DNA of 12,424 bases from Lachnoclostridium sp. UBA6475 (GTDB taxonomy: Bacteria > Bacillota > Clostridia > Lachnospirales > Lachnospiraceae), in NCBI GenBank assembly GCA_002435545.1, contig DJNB01000214.1:1-12424 (forward strand), read 5' to 3'. Below the pieces are notes generated by a model. That model was not told where the DNA came from, made no database searches, and worked only from the letters and a program-made list of their open reading frames with translations. The number at the start of each line of letters is the position of its first letter. The first letter of the stretch is position 1. The position numbers and the translations under genes were made by a program. Below, one piece after another: positions 1 through 6,203 of this stretch.

Positions 1-2
1 GT

Positions 3-128
3 GGAAACGGGATTGGTTTGTCGATCGTTAAGGCAATTATGGAAGCACACAATCAGGCGTATGGTGTGAAAAATTATGACAATGGTGTGGAATTTTGGTT
101 TGAACTTGATGAAAAGACGGAAAACTAG
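3..128 (+). CDS. Sensor histidine kinase, C-terminal end (partial)
   Basis: The gene enters from the left edge; only the last 41 codons and a TAG stop are present. The reading frame opens with GNGIGLSIVKAIMEAH, which is the G2 box of the HATPase_c (GHKL) ATP-binding domain of two-component sensor kinases, followed by the closing beta strand (NGVEFWFEL). In family members this segment lines the ATP lid and ends the catalytic domain that phosphorylates the conserved His. The sensor part, the His box and the N and G1 boxes lie outside the window, so the signal cannot be stated. A response regulator is probably immediately upstream, but this is not visible. The family call is secure despite the short length; subfamily is not. 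Confidence 0.85.
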   Translation, partial: GNGIGLSIVKAIMEAHNQAYGVKNYDNGVEFWFELDEKTEN

Positions 129-132
129 AAAT

Positions 133-144
133 CTGCAATTGCAG
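133..144. repeat. 12-bp perfect palindrome in the intergenic region
   Basis: CTGCAATTGCAG is a perfect inverted repeat without a loop, 4 bases after the kinase stop codon. It overlaps the proposed -35 element of the lipoprotein promoter. Its size and place fit a dimeric repressor site, but no regulator is identified and chance is possible. It lacks a loop and a T-run, so it is not a terminator. Confidence 0.35.
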
Positions 145-167
145 TCTTGACAAAAATATGTTAAAAT
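139..167 (+). promoter_or_regulatory. Putative sigma-A promoter for the lipoprotein gene
   Basis: An extended -10 element, TG at 159-160 followed by TAAAAT at 162-167, matches TGnTATAAT well. A weak -35, TTGCAG at 139-144, lies 17 bases upstream. An exact TTGACA at 147-152 is also present, but it is only 9 bases from TAAAAT and has no good -10 at the right distance; the best hexamer 17 bases downstream is TAGGTA. TATGAT at 182-187 is a second possible -10 with a poor -35. A promoter in this AT-rich gap is likely; which elements are used is uncertain. Confidence 0.45.
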
Positions 168-210
168 AATAGGTACAGTTATATGATATGAAAAGGGGAT
201 GAGTGCATTT

Positions 211-915
211 ATGAAAAGAAGTGGATGCCTGATGCTCTGTTTCTGCCTAAGTGCAGCTTTACTGAATGGCTGTTCCTCTGCCAATCTGAGTGAGGAAAAC
301 CAGGATAAAGTGGCAGAATACGCAGCAGAAGTGGTGTTAAAACACGATGCAAATTATGATAATAAATTGATCGATACAGAGGCGGCAGCGACACCGACTC
401 CGGAAGCCGACCGGCAGCCGGAAGGGACACAGGAGCCGGCAGCAGAGGCAGACCCGGCAGTGTCGGAGGATGGGCAGCAGCCGGAAGAGACACCGATACC
501 GGAAGTGTCCATGGATGAGTTATATCAGTTAAAAAACGTATCCATCTCGTATCAGTCGTATGATATTTGCAGCCAGTATCCGAAAAAATCAGATTTTCCA
601 ATGATTGCCAAAAAAGGGGAAACCTTTGTTGTGGTTACGTTTGTGGCAGAGAATAAAAGTTCTGCGAAAACGAAAGTGGATCTGATCAAACGGCGGATCA
701 GTTATGAATTGCAGCTGGATGACGTACAATACGATCCTACCATTGCGATGCTTGCCAACGGGGGATTGAATAATTTTAAAACTACGTTAAAAGCAAAAGA
801 AAAGCAAAAAGTTGTACTCATGTATAACATTCCGAAGGATGCAGCAAAAGCAGAAAATCTTACTCTCACAATTAAAGAGGGAGATAAGAAAGCACATACG
901 ATAACATTAAAATAA
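211..915 (+). CDS. Lipoprotein with DUF4352-like domain
   Basis: This is a 234-residue exported lipoprotein. The N-terminus MKRSG is followed by a hydrophobic stretch and the lipobox LLNGC, so signal peptidase II should cleave before Cys21, which becomes lipid-anchored to the outer face of the membrane. Residues about 55-98 are a Pro/Glu/Gln-rich, probably disordered tether. Residues about 99-234 form a beta-rich domain (LKNVSISYQSYD near its start, FVVVTFVAENKSS in the middle) resembling the Ig-like DUF4352/DUF5067 domains of Firmicute lipoproteins; this is by eye, without a profile search. The in-frame ATG at 199 directly abuts the AAAGGGG ribosome binding site, so ATG 211, about 8-12 bases after it, is chosen; it also gives a normal signal peptide. 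Function is unknown, perhaps ligand or envelope binding. A PH-like gene follows after 27 bases. Confidence 0.75.
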   Translation: MKRSGCLMLCFCLSAALLNGCSSANLSEENQDKVAEYAAEVVLKHDANYDNKLIDTEAAATPTPEADRQPEGTQEPAAEADPAVSEDGQQPEETPIPEVSMDELYQLKNVSISYQSYDICSQYPKKSDFPMIAKKGETFVVVTFVAENKSSAKTKVDLIKRRISYELQLDDVQYDPTIAMLANGGLNNFKTTLKAKEKQKVVLMYNIPKDAAKAENLTLTIKEGDKKAHTITLK

Positions 916-942
916 TAATTATGGAAGCATGGAGGATTGGAT

Positions 943-1332
943 ATGGACATGGAGTATGAATATAGAGAAAAGAAACGCAGTTTGTTTTTCGGCCTGCCGT
1001 TATCATTTACGACCTATACGCTTAGTCAAAAAAAGATCAATATCAAAAAGGGGCTGCTTCGAACGGAAGAGGATGATACCCTGATGTATAAGATTCAGGA
1101 TGTGAAGCTGGTTCGCAGTTTATGGGAAAGAATTTTTAAACTGGGTACGGTGATCTGTTATTCCGGCGATATTACCGATGCAAAACTGATGTTGACGCAC
1201 ATAAAAAATTCTTCTGAGATCAAAGAATATATTCTTGAGACGGCAGAAGAAGAGCGAAGAAAAGTCCGTACATTGCACACGATGGGACTTGATGGAGCAG
1301 ATGATCTGTATGATGATGTCGATGATGACTGA
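943..1332 (+). CDS. Small PH-domain-like protein (bPH2/DUF304 type)
   Basis: This 129-residue protein has no signal peptide and no clear membrane segment. Residues about 15-95 follow the pattern of bacterial PH domains of the YdbS/YdbT group: a strand reading TTYTLSQKKINIKKGLL, a YKIQDVKLVRSLWERIF turn, then GTVICYSGD and an Ile/Lys-rich helix. In those proteins the segments correspond to 'Y.lT..rl....G.l......i....I..v....s.l.ri...G.i'. A charged helix (ETAEEERRKVR) and an acidic tail ending DDVDDD complete it. Unlike most family members it has no transmembrane anchor. ATG 943 has GGAGG at 931-935 with a 7-base spacer; TTG 937 and ATG 949 are alternatives. Its ligand and role are unknown; the place between a lipoprotein gene and cheV suggests co-expression with both but no proven link. 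Confidence 0.65.
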   Translation: MDMEYEYREKKRSLFFGLPLSFTTYTLSQKKINIKKGLLRTEEDDTLMYKIQDVKLVRSLWERIFKLGTVICYSGDITDAKLMLTHIKNSSEIKEYILETAEEERRKVRTLHTMGLDGADDLYDDVDDD

Positions 1333-1368
1333 TTAGAAGAATACCCATTGGAAAAGGAGGAGACAATC

Positions 1369-2274
1369 ATGGCACAGACAGAAATATTGTTAGAGAGTGG
1401 GACCAATGAATTAGAATTATTGGAATTTGTAGTAGGAACACAGCACTATGGAATCAATGTGGCGAAAATTCGTGAATTATGTCAATACCAGGTACCGACA
1501 CCGGTGCCAAATGCACATCCGTTTATTGAAGGAATCTTTATGCCGCGTGATATGCTGATCACAGTCATTAATTTATCCAAAGCATTAGGAATTCCGGAGT
1601 CTGGGGATACTTCAAACGATATGTACATAATTACAAATTTTAACAATTTGCATACGGCTTTTCATGTGCAGAAAGTACTTGGAATTCATCGTATCTCCTG
1701 GGAAGATATTGCAAAACCGGATTCTACGATCAGTGCTGCCGGAAAAAGTGCGGCAACAGGAATTGCAAAAGTAGAGGATCGAATTATCATTGTACTGGAT
1801 TTTGAGAAAATTGTTTCGGAGATCAATCCGGAGACAGGATTGAAATTATCCGATATTGATGCGATGGGTGAACGTTCCCGTCATGAATGCCCGATTCTTT
1901 TAGCAGAAGATTCCCCATTGTTGCTTGAAATGCTGAAGAAATGTCTGAGTCGTGCCGGATATACTCACCTGATCCCGACGACTAATGGACAGGAGGCCTG
2001 GGATACATTGCAGAAAATCCTGGCTGATGGAGGCACAGTTGGAAAAGACATTTCACTGGTTATTACAGATATCGAGATGCCACAGATGGATGGACATCAT
2101 TTGACAAAATTGATCAAGGATGATCCGAGATTTGATGGTATGCCGGTTGTGATCTTCTCATCTCTGGTAAACGATGAGATGAAACGTAAGGGTGAGGCAC
2201 TGGGGGTAGATGCTCAGTTGTCAAAACCGGAAATTGGAAAATTAGTACGACAATTGGATCTGTTGCTTAACTAG
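1369..2274 (+). CDS. cheV: Chemotaxis protein CheV (CheW-receiver fusion)
   Basis: This 301-residue protein couples chemoreceptors to the CheA kinase and tunes the array through phosphorylation. Residues about 15-155 are a CheW-like domain (LEFVVGTQHYGINVAKIREL at the start; FIEGIFMPRDMLITVINLSK in the middle). Residues about 175-301 are a receiver domain: acidic pocket E180-D181 in AEDSP, phospho-acceptor D234 in VITDIEMPQMDG, the Ser pair in VVIFSS, and conserved Lys286 in SKPE. All residues needed for phosphorylation are present and the length is normal for CheV. ATG 1369 is chosen because AGGAGG at 1355-1360 lies 8 bases upstream; the in-frame TTG at 1348 lies before this site. No other che gene is adjacent, so the rest of the chemotaxis set must be elsewhere. 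It implies a motile, chemotactic organism. Confidence 0.93.
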   Translation: MAQTEILLESGTNELELLEFVVGTQHYGINVAKIRELCQYQVPTPVPNAHPFIEGIFMPRDMLITVINLSKALGIPESGDTSNDMYIITNFNNLHTAFHVQKVLGIHRISWEDIAKPDSTISAAGKSAATGIAKVEDRIIIVLDFEKIVSEINPETGLKLSDIDAMGERSRHECPILLAEDSPLLLEMLKKCLSRAGYTHLIPTTNGQEAWDTLQKILADGGTVGKDISLVITDIEMPQMDGHHLTKLIKDDPRFDGMPVVIFSSLVNDEMKRKGEALGVDAQLSKPEIGKLVRQLDLLLN

Positions 2275-2292
2275 AGATCTAAGGCGCGAAAA

Positions 2293-2327
2293 GACAGACC
2301 GGACTATGTGGAGTAGACTGGTCTGTT
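2293..2327 (+). terminator. Imperfect hairpin between cheV and the next gene
   Basis: ACAGACC at 2294-2300 pairs with GGTCTGT at 2320-2326. The stem extends inward as GGACT against AGACT with one wobble and one A-A mismatch, leaving a loop of about 9 bases. The downstream tract TGTTGTTGTG is T-rich but not a clean T-run, so this could be a weak intrinsic terminator, an attenuating structure or an mRNA-stability hairpin. It sits in the 84-base gap, the longest between complete genes in the window, and so is the natural border between the cheV group and the following gene run. Confidence 0.4.
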
Positions 2328-2358
2328 GTTGTGATTGAATGGAGGGAAGAGATAGATC

Positions 2359-4092
2359 ATGGCAGGAAAAGAGGGAGAATCTTATCTGGATGAATTATTG
2401 GATAACGCATCGGCACTCCAACATAAAGAAAAAAATAAGACAAAGAAAGCAGATTATAATGAGGTTGGACTGGATGAAGCACTGGCGGTTTTAAACGATC
2501 TGCCGGATGAAACAGGAATCCCGTCGAAAGGAAATTCCAAAGAGGATTTGGAAGAGTTAAAAACTCTTTTTGAGGAATTTGGGGACGAGGAAATTCCGGA
2601 GGAAGAACCGGAAACCAATTTTATCACGGAGGCAGAGCCGGAACCGGAGAAAATGCCGGAGGCAGCACCCGCCGCAGAGCTGGAGGCAGCGTCAGTACCT
2701 ATGCCGGAACTGGAAGTAGAGCCGGAGGAAGTGCCGGTATCCATCCCGGAACTCGAAATAGAACCGGAGGCAGCATCAGCCGCAGAGCCGGAGGAAGAAC
2801 CCGCTGTAGAACCGGAGGAAGCCCTGACATCAGAACCGGAGACGGCATCGGAAGAGGATGGTTTTAACCTTGATGATATTGCCGCATTGACCGGTGGCAT
2901 AGGGGATGATTCGGACGAACAGGACGGTGCGGATTTTGAAGATATGGAAGCTATGTTAGATCTGCTTCAGCAGCCGGATGACAAAGAGGAATCGAAGCCG
3001 GGTGCGGCAACTGCACAAACGCAGGAGACAAAAATTTCCTCAGATCCGGTGGCGGTAGATGATATTTTTCAGGATGCTCTTTCTGCTGTACAGTACAGTG
3101 CGGATGAAGAGGAACTGGAAAAGCAGATACAGGAAGCCGAACAGCCACAGGAAGAAGTGGATTCTACAGTTGAAGACATCTTTGCGCTGGATGATGTGAT
3201 GCCGGAGACGAAAGAGGATTCTATGTCAATGGATCAGGATACGCAAAGTGCTGAGAAAGTGCCAATCCGCAAGACACCGAAAAAGAAAAAACCGGCTTTA
3301 TGGAAACGTCTTTTTGGAAATGTTGTTACAGATGAGACGGCGGCTTTGGAAGAAAAAGAGAGAGAACGCGAAGAGGCCAGAGAGCAGAAAAAGCAGGAGG
3401 CTTTGATCGCAAAACAAAAGAAGAACGAAGAGTCAAAAGAGGAAAAAGCGAAAAAGGCCGAGGAAAGAAAGGAAAGACAGAAACAGCTCAAAGAAGAAAA
3501 AGCAACACGCAAAGAGGAGAAAAAACTCGAAAAGAAGCGCTTAAAAGAAGAGCGTGCAGCGATGGAAGAAAAGGAAGTGGTTGGAAAGATCAATCCAATC
3601 GGAGCTACGATCGTATTTGTTTTCTTTGCTACGATCGGTGTGTTGATCCTTGTCGGTGTGTGGCTTTTCCCAAGACGGGCTAACATAAAGGAAGCTGAAA
3701 ATCAGTATGCCAGTGAGCAGTATATTGAAGCCTATAAGACAATTTCCACGATTTCTGTGAAAAAGGATGAGCAGGCACTTTACGATAAGATTGAACTTTG
3801 TTCAAAACTGCAGAGACAGATTCAGTCTTACCAGGTGAACGTTTCCATGAATCAGAAAGTAGAGGCTCTGCATTCCTTACTGCAGGGATTGGATTTCTAC
3901 AATAAAAAGCAGGAAGATGTGAAAAAACTGAAAGTGCAGAAAGAGTTTTTGCAGATGAAAACGCAGATTGTTTCTTATCTGGCACAGGATTTTCAGGTAA
4001 ATGAGGCAAAGGCTGGTGAACTTCTTGCTATTACCGATGAAACAGAGTATACGAGCCGGCTGCAGCAGATTGCAGCGGCAGCGAAAAAGTAA
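2359..4092 (+). CDS. Acidic, coiled-coil single-pass membrane protein, function unknown
   Basis: I do not recognise this 577-residue protein. Seen in order: residues 1-60, acidic and helical; about 60-165, a Pro/Glu/Ala low-complexity stretch; about 165-300, an acidic tract with repeated short motifs (LDDIAAL at 171, FEDMEAML at 193, VDDIFQDAL at 233, VEDIFALDDV at 271); a basic patch KTPKKKKP from 305 and an amphipathic WKRLFGNV; a Lys/Glu/Arg-rich helix to about 405; one membrane segment at about 416-437; and a helical C-terminal domain with TPR-like features (ENQYASEQYIEAYKTI). There is no signal peptide, so the large charged N-terminus is inferred to be cytoplasmic and the last 140 residues external. 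GGAGGG at 2341-2346 serves ATG 2359. It follows cheV and precedes hisH by 19 bases. A scaffold or envelope-sensing role would be speculation. Confidence 0.85.
   Translation: MAGKEGESYLDELLDNASALQHKEKNKTKKADYNEVGLDEALAVLNDLPDETGIPSKGNSKEDLEELKTLFEEFGDEEIPEEEPETNFITEAEPEPEKMPEAAPAAELEAASVPMPELEVEPEEVPVSIPELEIEPEAASAAEPEEEPAVEPEEALTSEPETASEEDGFNLDDIAALTGGIGDDSDEQDGADFEDMEAMLDLLQQPDDKEESKPGAATAQTQETKISSDPVAVDDIFQDALSAVQYSADEEELEKQIQEAEQPQEEVDSTVEDIFALDDVMPETKEDSMSMDQDTQSAEKVPIRKTPKKKKPALWKRLFGNVVTDETAALEEKEREREEAREQKKQEALIAKQKKNEESKEEKAKKAEERKERQKQLKEEKATRKEEKKLEKKRLKEERAAMEEKEVVGKINPIGATIVFVFFATIGVLILVGVWLFPRRANIKEAENQYASEQYIEAYKTISTISVKKDEQALYDKIELCSKLQRQIQSYQVNVSMNQKVEALHSLLQGLDFYNKKQEDVKKLKVQKEFLQMKTQIVSYLAQDFQVNEAKAGELLAITDETEYTSRLQQIAAAAKK
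2620..2850 (+). repeat. Degenerate Pro-Glu coding repeat
   Basis: This part of the membrane-protein gene is built from diverged CCGGA(G/A)GAA-type units encoding Pro-Glu-rich peptides. The clearest pair is 2695-2730 and 2737-2772, a 42-base period, encoding PMPELEVEPE and SIPELEIEPE. Codon changes between copies keep the peptide character, which suggests old duplication followed by selection for composition. Such tracts commonly vary in length between strains. Confidence 0.6.
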
Positions 4093-4111
4093 CAGATAAT
4101 TGGAGGAAATT

Positions 4112-4717
4112 ATGATAGCCATAGTAGATTATGATGCAGGAAATATTAAGAGTGTGGAAAAAGCATTGCAGTTTTTGGGAGAAGAACCCGTTGTAACGAG
4201 GGACAAAGAAACACTTCTTCAAGCGGACAAAGTGATCGTTCCCGGAGTGGGTGCTTTTGGAGATGCGATGGGAAAGATGCATCAATACGGACTGGTGGAA
4301 GTCCTTCGGAAGATTGCCGGCAAAGGAACACCGATCCTTGGGATCTGTCTGGGACTGCAGCTGTTTTTTGAGAGCAGCGAGGAGACACCGGGGGTAGAAG
4401 GACTCGGACTGTTACCGGGAAAAATTGTCAGGATTCCGGACAAAGAAGGGTTTAAGATTCCACATATGGGCTGGAACTCCATTCGGATCAATCCGGCTTC
4501 CCGCCTGTTAAAAGGCATTGAAGAGGGAGCATATGTTTATTTTGTTCATTCGTATTATCTTCAGGCGGAAAATGAAGCGGATGTTGCGGCGACGACAGAT
4601 TATGTAGTAAACATCCATGCAGCCGCAGAACATGATAATATCTTTGCCACACAGTTTCATCCGGAAAAAAGCGGAGAGATTGGATTGCAGATATTGAAAA
4701 ATTTCATCGGATTATAG
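4112..4717 (+). CDS. hisH: Imidazole glycerol phosphate synthase, glutaminase subunit HisH
   Basis: HisH hydrolyses glutamine and passes ammonia through HisF to make imidazole glycerol phosphate and AICAR, the branch point between histidine and purine synthesis. The 201-residue product is a complete class I glutamine amidotransferase: IVDYDAGNIKSVEKAL at the N-terminus, oxyanion-loop motif PGVGAFGDAM, nucleophile Cys79 in GICLGLQLFFE, and His183-Pro-Glu185 in TQFHPEKSG complete the triad. Length matches the family. ATG 4112 is preferred because GGAGG at 4102-4106 lies just upstream and the protein then begins MIAIVDYDAGN like its relatives; the in-frame TTG at 4100 overlaps that site. hisF starts 20 bases downstream, fitting one-to-one production of the heterodimer. 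The hisA gene often found between them is missing here. Confidence 0.97.
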   Translation: MIAIVDYDAGNIKSVEKALQFLGEEPVVTRDKETLLQADKVIVPGVGAFGDAMGKMHQYGLVEVLRKIAGKGTPILGICLGLQLFFESSEETPGVEGLGLLPGKIVRIPDKEGFKIPHMGWNSIRINPASRLLKGIEEGAYVYFVHSYYLQAENEADVAATTDYVVNIHAAAEHDNIFATQFHPEKSGEIGLQILKNFIGL

Positions 4718-4737
4718 AAGAAAGGAACGAAGAGACA

Positions 4738-5499
4738 ATGTTTACAAAGCGGATTATTCCTTGTTTAGATGTAAATGCCGGAAGAGTAGTAAAAGGTATC
4801 AATTTTGTAAATCTGCGTGATGCCGGAGATCCGGTATCGGTTGCTGCTGCTTACGATAAGGCAGGCGCAGACGAACTTGTATTTTTGGATATTACGGCAT
4901 CCAGTGATGCCAGAGACATAAAAGTAAATATGGTGCGGAAAGTGGCAGAGACAGTATTTATTCCGTTTACTGTCGGCGGCGGGATCCGTACCATCGATGA
5001 TTTTAAGATGATCCTGCGCGAAGGAGCGGATAAAGTTTCCGTAAATTCGGCAGCAATTCTGAATCCGGAACTTGTATCCGAAGCGGCGGACAAGTTTGGA
5101 AGCCAGTGTGTGGTGGTGGCAATTGATGCCAAACGCCGCAAAGAGGCCGAAGGATGGACCATTTATAAAAACGGCGGCCGTGTCGATATGGGCATTGACG
5201 CTGTAGAATGGGCGATGAAAGCGGAAAAACTGGGAGCGGGAGAGATCCTTTTAACGAGTATGGACTGTGACGGAACCAAAGACGGATACGATATTGAACT
5301 TACGCGAACGATTTCGGAAAATGTGTCAATCCCGGTAATTGCTTCCGGTGGAGCAGGAACGAAAGAACATTTTTATGATGCGCTTACCGAGGGAAAAGCA
5401 GATGCCGTGCTGGCAGCTTCCCTTTTCCACTTCAATGAACTACAGATCAGTGATCTGAAAGAGTACCTGGCAGGGCGTGGAATCAGTGTAAGACGATAA
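4738..5499 (+). CDS. hisF: Imidazole glycerol phosphate synthase, cyclase subunit HisF
   Basis: HisF is the (beta-alpha)8-barrel cyclase that uses ammonia from HisH to convert PRFAR to imidazole glycerol phosphate plus AICAR in the cytoplasm. The 253 residues match the usual family length. The general acid/base residues are present: Asp11 in IIPCLDVNAGRVVKG and Asp130 in VVAIDAKR. Phosphate-binding loops TVGGGIRT and IASGGAGTKEHF, and the SMDCDGTKDGYD motif at barrel strand 7, are intact. AAAGGA at 4721-4726 is the likely ribosome binding site. The sequence shows a normal biosynthetic HisF rather than the divergent copies in sugar-amidation clusters, and its paired hisH supports this. Other his genes are not in the window. 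The ung gene follows after 19 bases. Confidence 0.97.
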   Translation: MFTKRIIPCLDVNAGRVVKGINFVNLRDAGDPVSVAAAYDKAGADELVFLDITASSDARDIKVNMVRKVAETVFIPFTVGGGIRTIDDFKMILREGADKVSVNSAAILNPELVSEAADKFGSQCVVVAIDAKRRKEAEGWTIYKNGGRVDMGIDAVEWAMKAEKLGAGEILLTSMDCDGTKDGYDIELTRTISENVSIPVIASGGAGTKEHFYDALTEGKADAVLAASLFHFNELQISDLKEYLAGRGISVRR

Positions 5500-5518
5500 G
5501 TGATACGGAGGAAAGACA

Positions 5519-6193
5519 ATGGCTGGATTAACAGGACAGTGGCAGGAACAGCTGTCAGAGGAATTTCATAAGGAATACTATCAGAAATTATTTCTGTTTG
5601 TCAAAGAACGATATAGTAAAGTACCCGTGTATCCACCAGCGAAGGATCTGTTTAATGCCTTTCATCTGACCCCGTTTGAAAAGGTCAAAGTGGTAATACT
5701 GGGGCAGGATCCCTATCACAATACGGGACAGGCGCATGGATTGAGTTTTTCCGTAAAACCGGGGGTGGAGATTCCGCCATCCCTTGTCAATATTTATAAG
5801 GAATTACACGATGATCTGGGATGTTATATTCCAAATCATGGAAATCTGGAAGAATGGGCAGAGCAGGGGGTGCTTCTGCTCAATACGGTGCTTACGGTAC
5901 AGGCTCACTGTGCCATGTCACACCGCGGAGTGGGCTGGGAGCAGTTTACTGATGCCGTGATAAAGAAAGTGAATGAGATTGACCGGCCGATTGTATTTAT
6001 TTTGTGGGGAAAACCGGCCCAGGAAAAGGCAAGAATGCTCAACAATCCAAAGCATTTGATCTTAAAAGCACCGCATCCGAGTCCGTTGTCGGCATACCGC
6101 GGTTTCTTTGGAAGTAAACCGTTCAGCCAGACCAATGAGTTTTTGAAGGCTCATGGGGAGACGCCAATCAATTGGCAGATTACAAACAAATAG
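5519..6193 (+). CDS. ung: Uracil-DNA glycosylase, family 1
   Basis: Ung removes uracil from DNA, starting base excision repair of deaminated cytosine and of misincorporated dUMP. The 224-residue protein carries the family-1 signatures: the water-activating loop GQDPYHN with Asp64 and His67, the uracil-binding stretch LLLNTVLTV, and the DNA-intercalation loop HPSPLSAYRGFFG with catalytic His186. Numbering and length are nearly those of the E. coli enzyme. The start is clear, with GGAGG at 5507-5511 and a 7-base spacer before ATG. It is a housekeeping gene; nothing in it suggests phage origin. The spacing of 19 bases after hisF and 10 before moxR suggests co-transcription, not a shared pathway. 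Confidence 0.98.
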   Translation: MAGLTGQWQEQLSEEFHKEYYQKLFLFVKERYSKVPVYPPAKDLFNAFHLTPFEKVKVVILGQDPYHNTGQAHGLSFSVKPGVEIPPSLVNIYKELHDDLGCYIPNHGNLEEWAEQGVLLLNTVLTVQAHCAMSHRGVGWEQFTDAVIKKVNEIDRPIVFILWGKPAQEKARMLNNPKHLILKAPHPSPLSAYRGFFGSKPFSQTNEFLKAHGETPINWQITNK

Positions 6194-6203
6194 GGAGAAA
6201 AAT

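Noticed and set aside
147..152. Exact TTGACA as the main -35 box
   Set aside because: It is only 9 bases from the best -10 (TAAAAT) and the hexamer 17 bases downstream (TAGGTA) is poor, so it was not used as the primary call.
209..601. 130-residue minus-strand frame opposite the lipoprotein gene
   Set aside because: Overlaps a gene with a clear signal peptide and lipobox; no recognisable domain or start signal.
2454..2900. Ser/Gly-rich 148-residue minus-strand frame
   Set aside because: Its composition is the direct mirror of the Pro/Glu/Ala codons of the membrane protein on the + strand; no independent coding signal.
3234..3686. Ser/Phe-rich 150-residue minus-strand frame
   Set aside because: Mirror of the Lys/Glu-rich helix codons (AAA, GAA) of the + strand gene.
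4112..5499. hisHF as part of a surface-sugar amidation cluster
   Set aside because: No sugar-modifying or glycosyltransferase genes are adjacent and both proteins carry ordinary biosynthetic motifs.
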